A DNA stretch of 6,326 bases from JBLHUT01 sp047629975. Its GTDB lineage: Bacteria; Pseudomonadota; Alphaproteobacteria; Rhodobacterales; Rhodobacteraceae. Positions 5,811 to 6,326 of the stretch are shown in pieces. The notes under the pieces are model-generated. The model ran no database searches. It was not told where the DNA came from and saw only the letters and a program-made list of their open reading frames with translations. Positions within the stretch are counted from its first letter, which is position 1, and each line of letters begins with the position of its first letter. The stretch is from assembly GCA_047629975.1 (NCBI GenBank), contig JBLHUT010000209.1, positions 1-6,326 of the forward strand, in the 5' to 3' direction. Made by a program: the position numbers and the translations under genes.

Positions 5811-6326
5811 ATGACAAACATTCCATTTGGTACCAACGCATTCAACGCCGGTTCGTTTCGGACATCAACGCGTCGGGGGGCGTTTCGCTCAACCACTGCT
5901 GCCACTGTGCTTGCGATGTATGTCATGTCTTCGGGCGCTGGTATGGCGGCGGCGACCGACATCAATGCGCTGGCCCCCGGGACGTTCGATGTCAATGCCG
6001 GCAATAGCGATGTGACTGTCATTGCCGATATTACGGCGACGACGACGGATATCGATATGTTCTTTGGCACGCTCAACATCATCGACCCAGCCGGTTTTGA
6101 ACTGACGGTTCGGGATTTGACCAACGAAGCTGCGAGTAACCTGAACCTTGCCGATAACAACAGCCTGGTGGTGCAAGGGACGTTGATCACCGATGGAACG
6201 TCGACGATCACCGCTGTGAGCAGCGCCGGCTCTGCCCCTGTGGCGATCTCTGCGGGTGTTTTGACTGTCTCGGGCGCCTCAATACTCAACATGACAAATG
6301 GCACGCTTGGTGTTGCTGGTGATTTT
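5811..6326 (+). CDS. Secreted repetitive surface protein, adhesin/autotransporter-like (N-terminal part)
   Basis: The plus frame from ATG 5811 is open for 172 codons to the window end, with no stop. A good Shine-Dalgarno (AGGGGA, 5796-5801) lies 9 bases upstream. The protein begins MTNIPFGTNAF, followed by a long signal-peptide-like segment: basic STRRGAFRS (19-27), a hydrophobic run to about 45, and cleavage around AAA-TD (46-50). The RR is not a proper Tat motif. The mature part is rich in Thr, Ser, Asn, Ala, Val, Ile and Gly, poor in Lys and Cys, and alternates short beta-strand-like stretches (DVTVIADITATT, FFGTLNIIDP, NSLVVQGTLI, VAISAGVLTVSG, LNMTNGTLGV). This fits a right-handed beta-helix passenger of an autotransporter or adhesin. 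The deciding C-terminal part (beta-barrel, type I signal or sorting motif) is outside the window. It is divergent from vgrG, so a shared regulatory region is possible. Confidence 0.75.
   Translation, partial: MTNIPFGTNAFNAGSFRTSTRRGAFRSTTAATVLAMYVMSSGAGMAAATDINALAPGTFDVNAGNSDVTVIADITATTTDIDMFFGTLNIIDPAGFELTVRDLTNEAASNLNLADNNSLVVQGTLITDGTSTITAVSSAGSAPVAISAGVLTVSGASILNMTNGTLGVAGDF

Noticed and set aside
5865..5888. Twin-arginine (Tat) signal in the surface protein
   Set aside because: The residues are TRRGAF; the Phe is displaced from the Tat consensus and the segment reads better as an extended Sec-type signal.
5792..6304. 170-codon minus-strand frame opposite the surface-protein gene
   Set aside because: The plus-strand frame has a strong Shine-Dalgarno and a signal peptide; the minus translation mirrors its Val/Ala/Thr-rich composition.

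Overview
The window looks like part of a type VI secretion system (T6SS) locus from an alphaproteobacterium. The Rhodobacterales/Roseobacter group is my best guess, based on moderately high GC, GC-rich codon use and the style of the proteins. This is recognition from memory, not a search result. Five of the six genes lie on the minus strand: vgrG (tssI), a DUF6931-like protein, a TagH-type FHA protein, an OmpA-domain periplasmic protein, and the first 103 codons of tssA, which runs off the left edge. The sixth gene is on the plus strand at the right edge. It starts a secreted, repetitive adhesin- or autotransporter-like protein and is cut by the window end.

Layout in minus-strand transcription order: a 404-bp divergent intergenic region (5407-5810) separates the surface-protein gene from vgrG. 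vgrG (5406-3463) is followed after 10 bp by the DUF6931-like gene (3452-2865), whose Shine-Dalgarno overlaps the vgrG stop codon. A 248-bp gap with a plausible promoter precedes tagH (2616-1000). The OmpA-domain gene (901-389) has its own promoter with a perfect TTGACA box and is closed by a strong intrinsic terminator (327-356). tssA starts only 15 bases beyond the terminator's U-tract.

How the genes may work together: VgrG is the spike tip of the T6SS needle, and TssA is the cap/priming protein of baseplate and sheath assembly. TagH is an FHA-domain accessory protein associated with post-translational control of T6SS assembly. The OmpA-domain protein probably binds peptidoglycan and may anchor or position the apparatus. 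The DUF6931-like protein is translationally coupled to VgrG, so a spike-loading, adaptor or cargo-related role is a reasonable but unproven guess. No effector domain is fused to VgrG, and no obvious toxin or immunity pair is inside the window.

The least explained parts are: the cluster of TTTGTTG half-sites, including a 22-bp perfect-arm inverted repeat, between vgrG and the surface-protein gene; the terminator abutting tssA; the SPFG-repeat linker of TagH; and the DUF6931-like gene. I saw no tRNA, rRNA, insertion sequence or CRISPR array.
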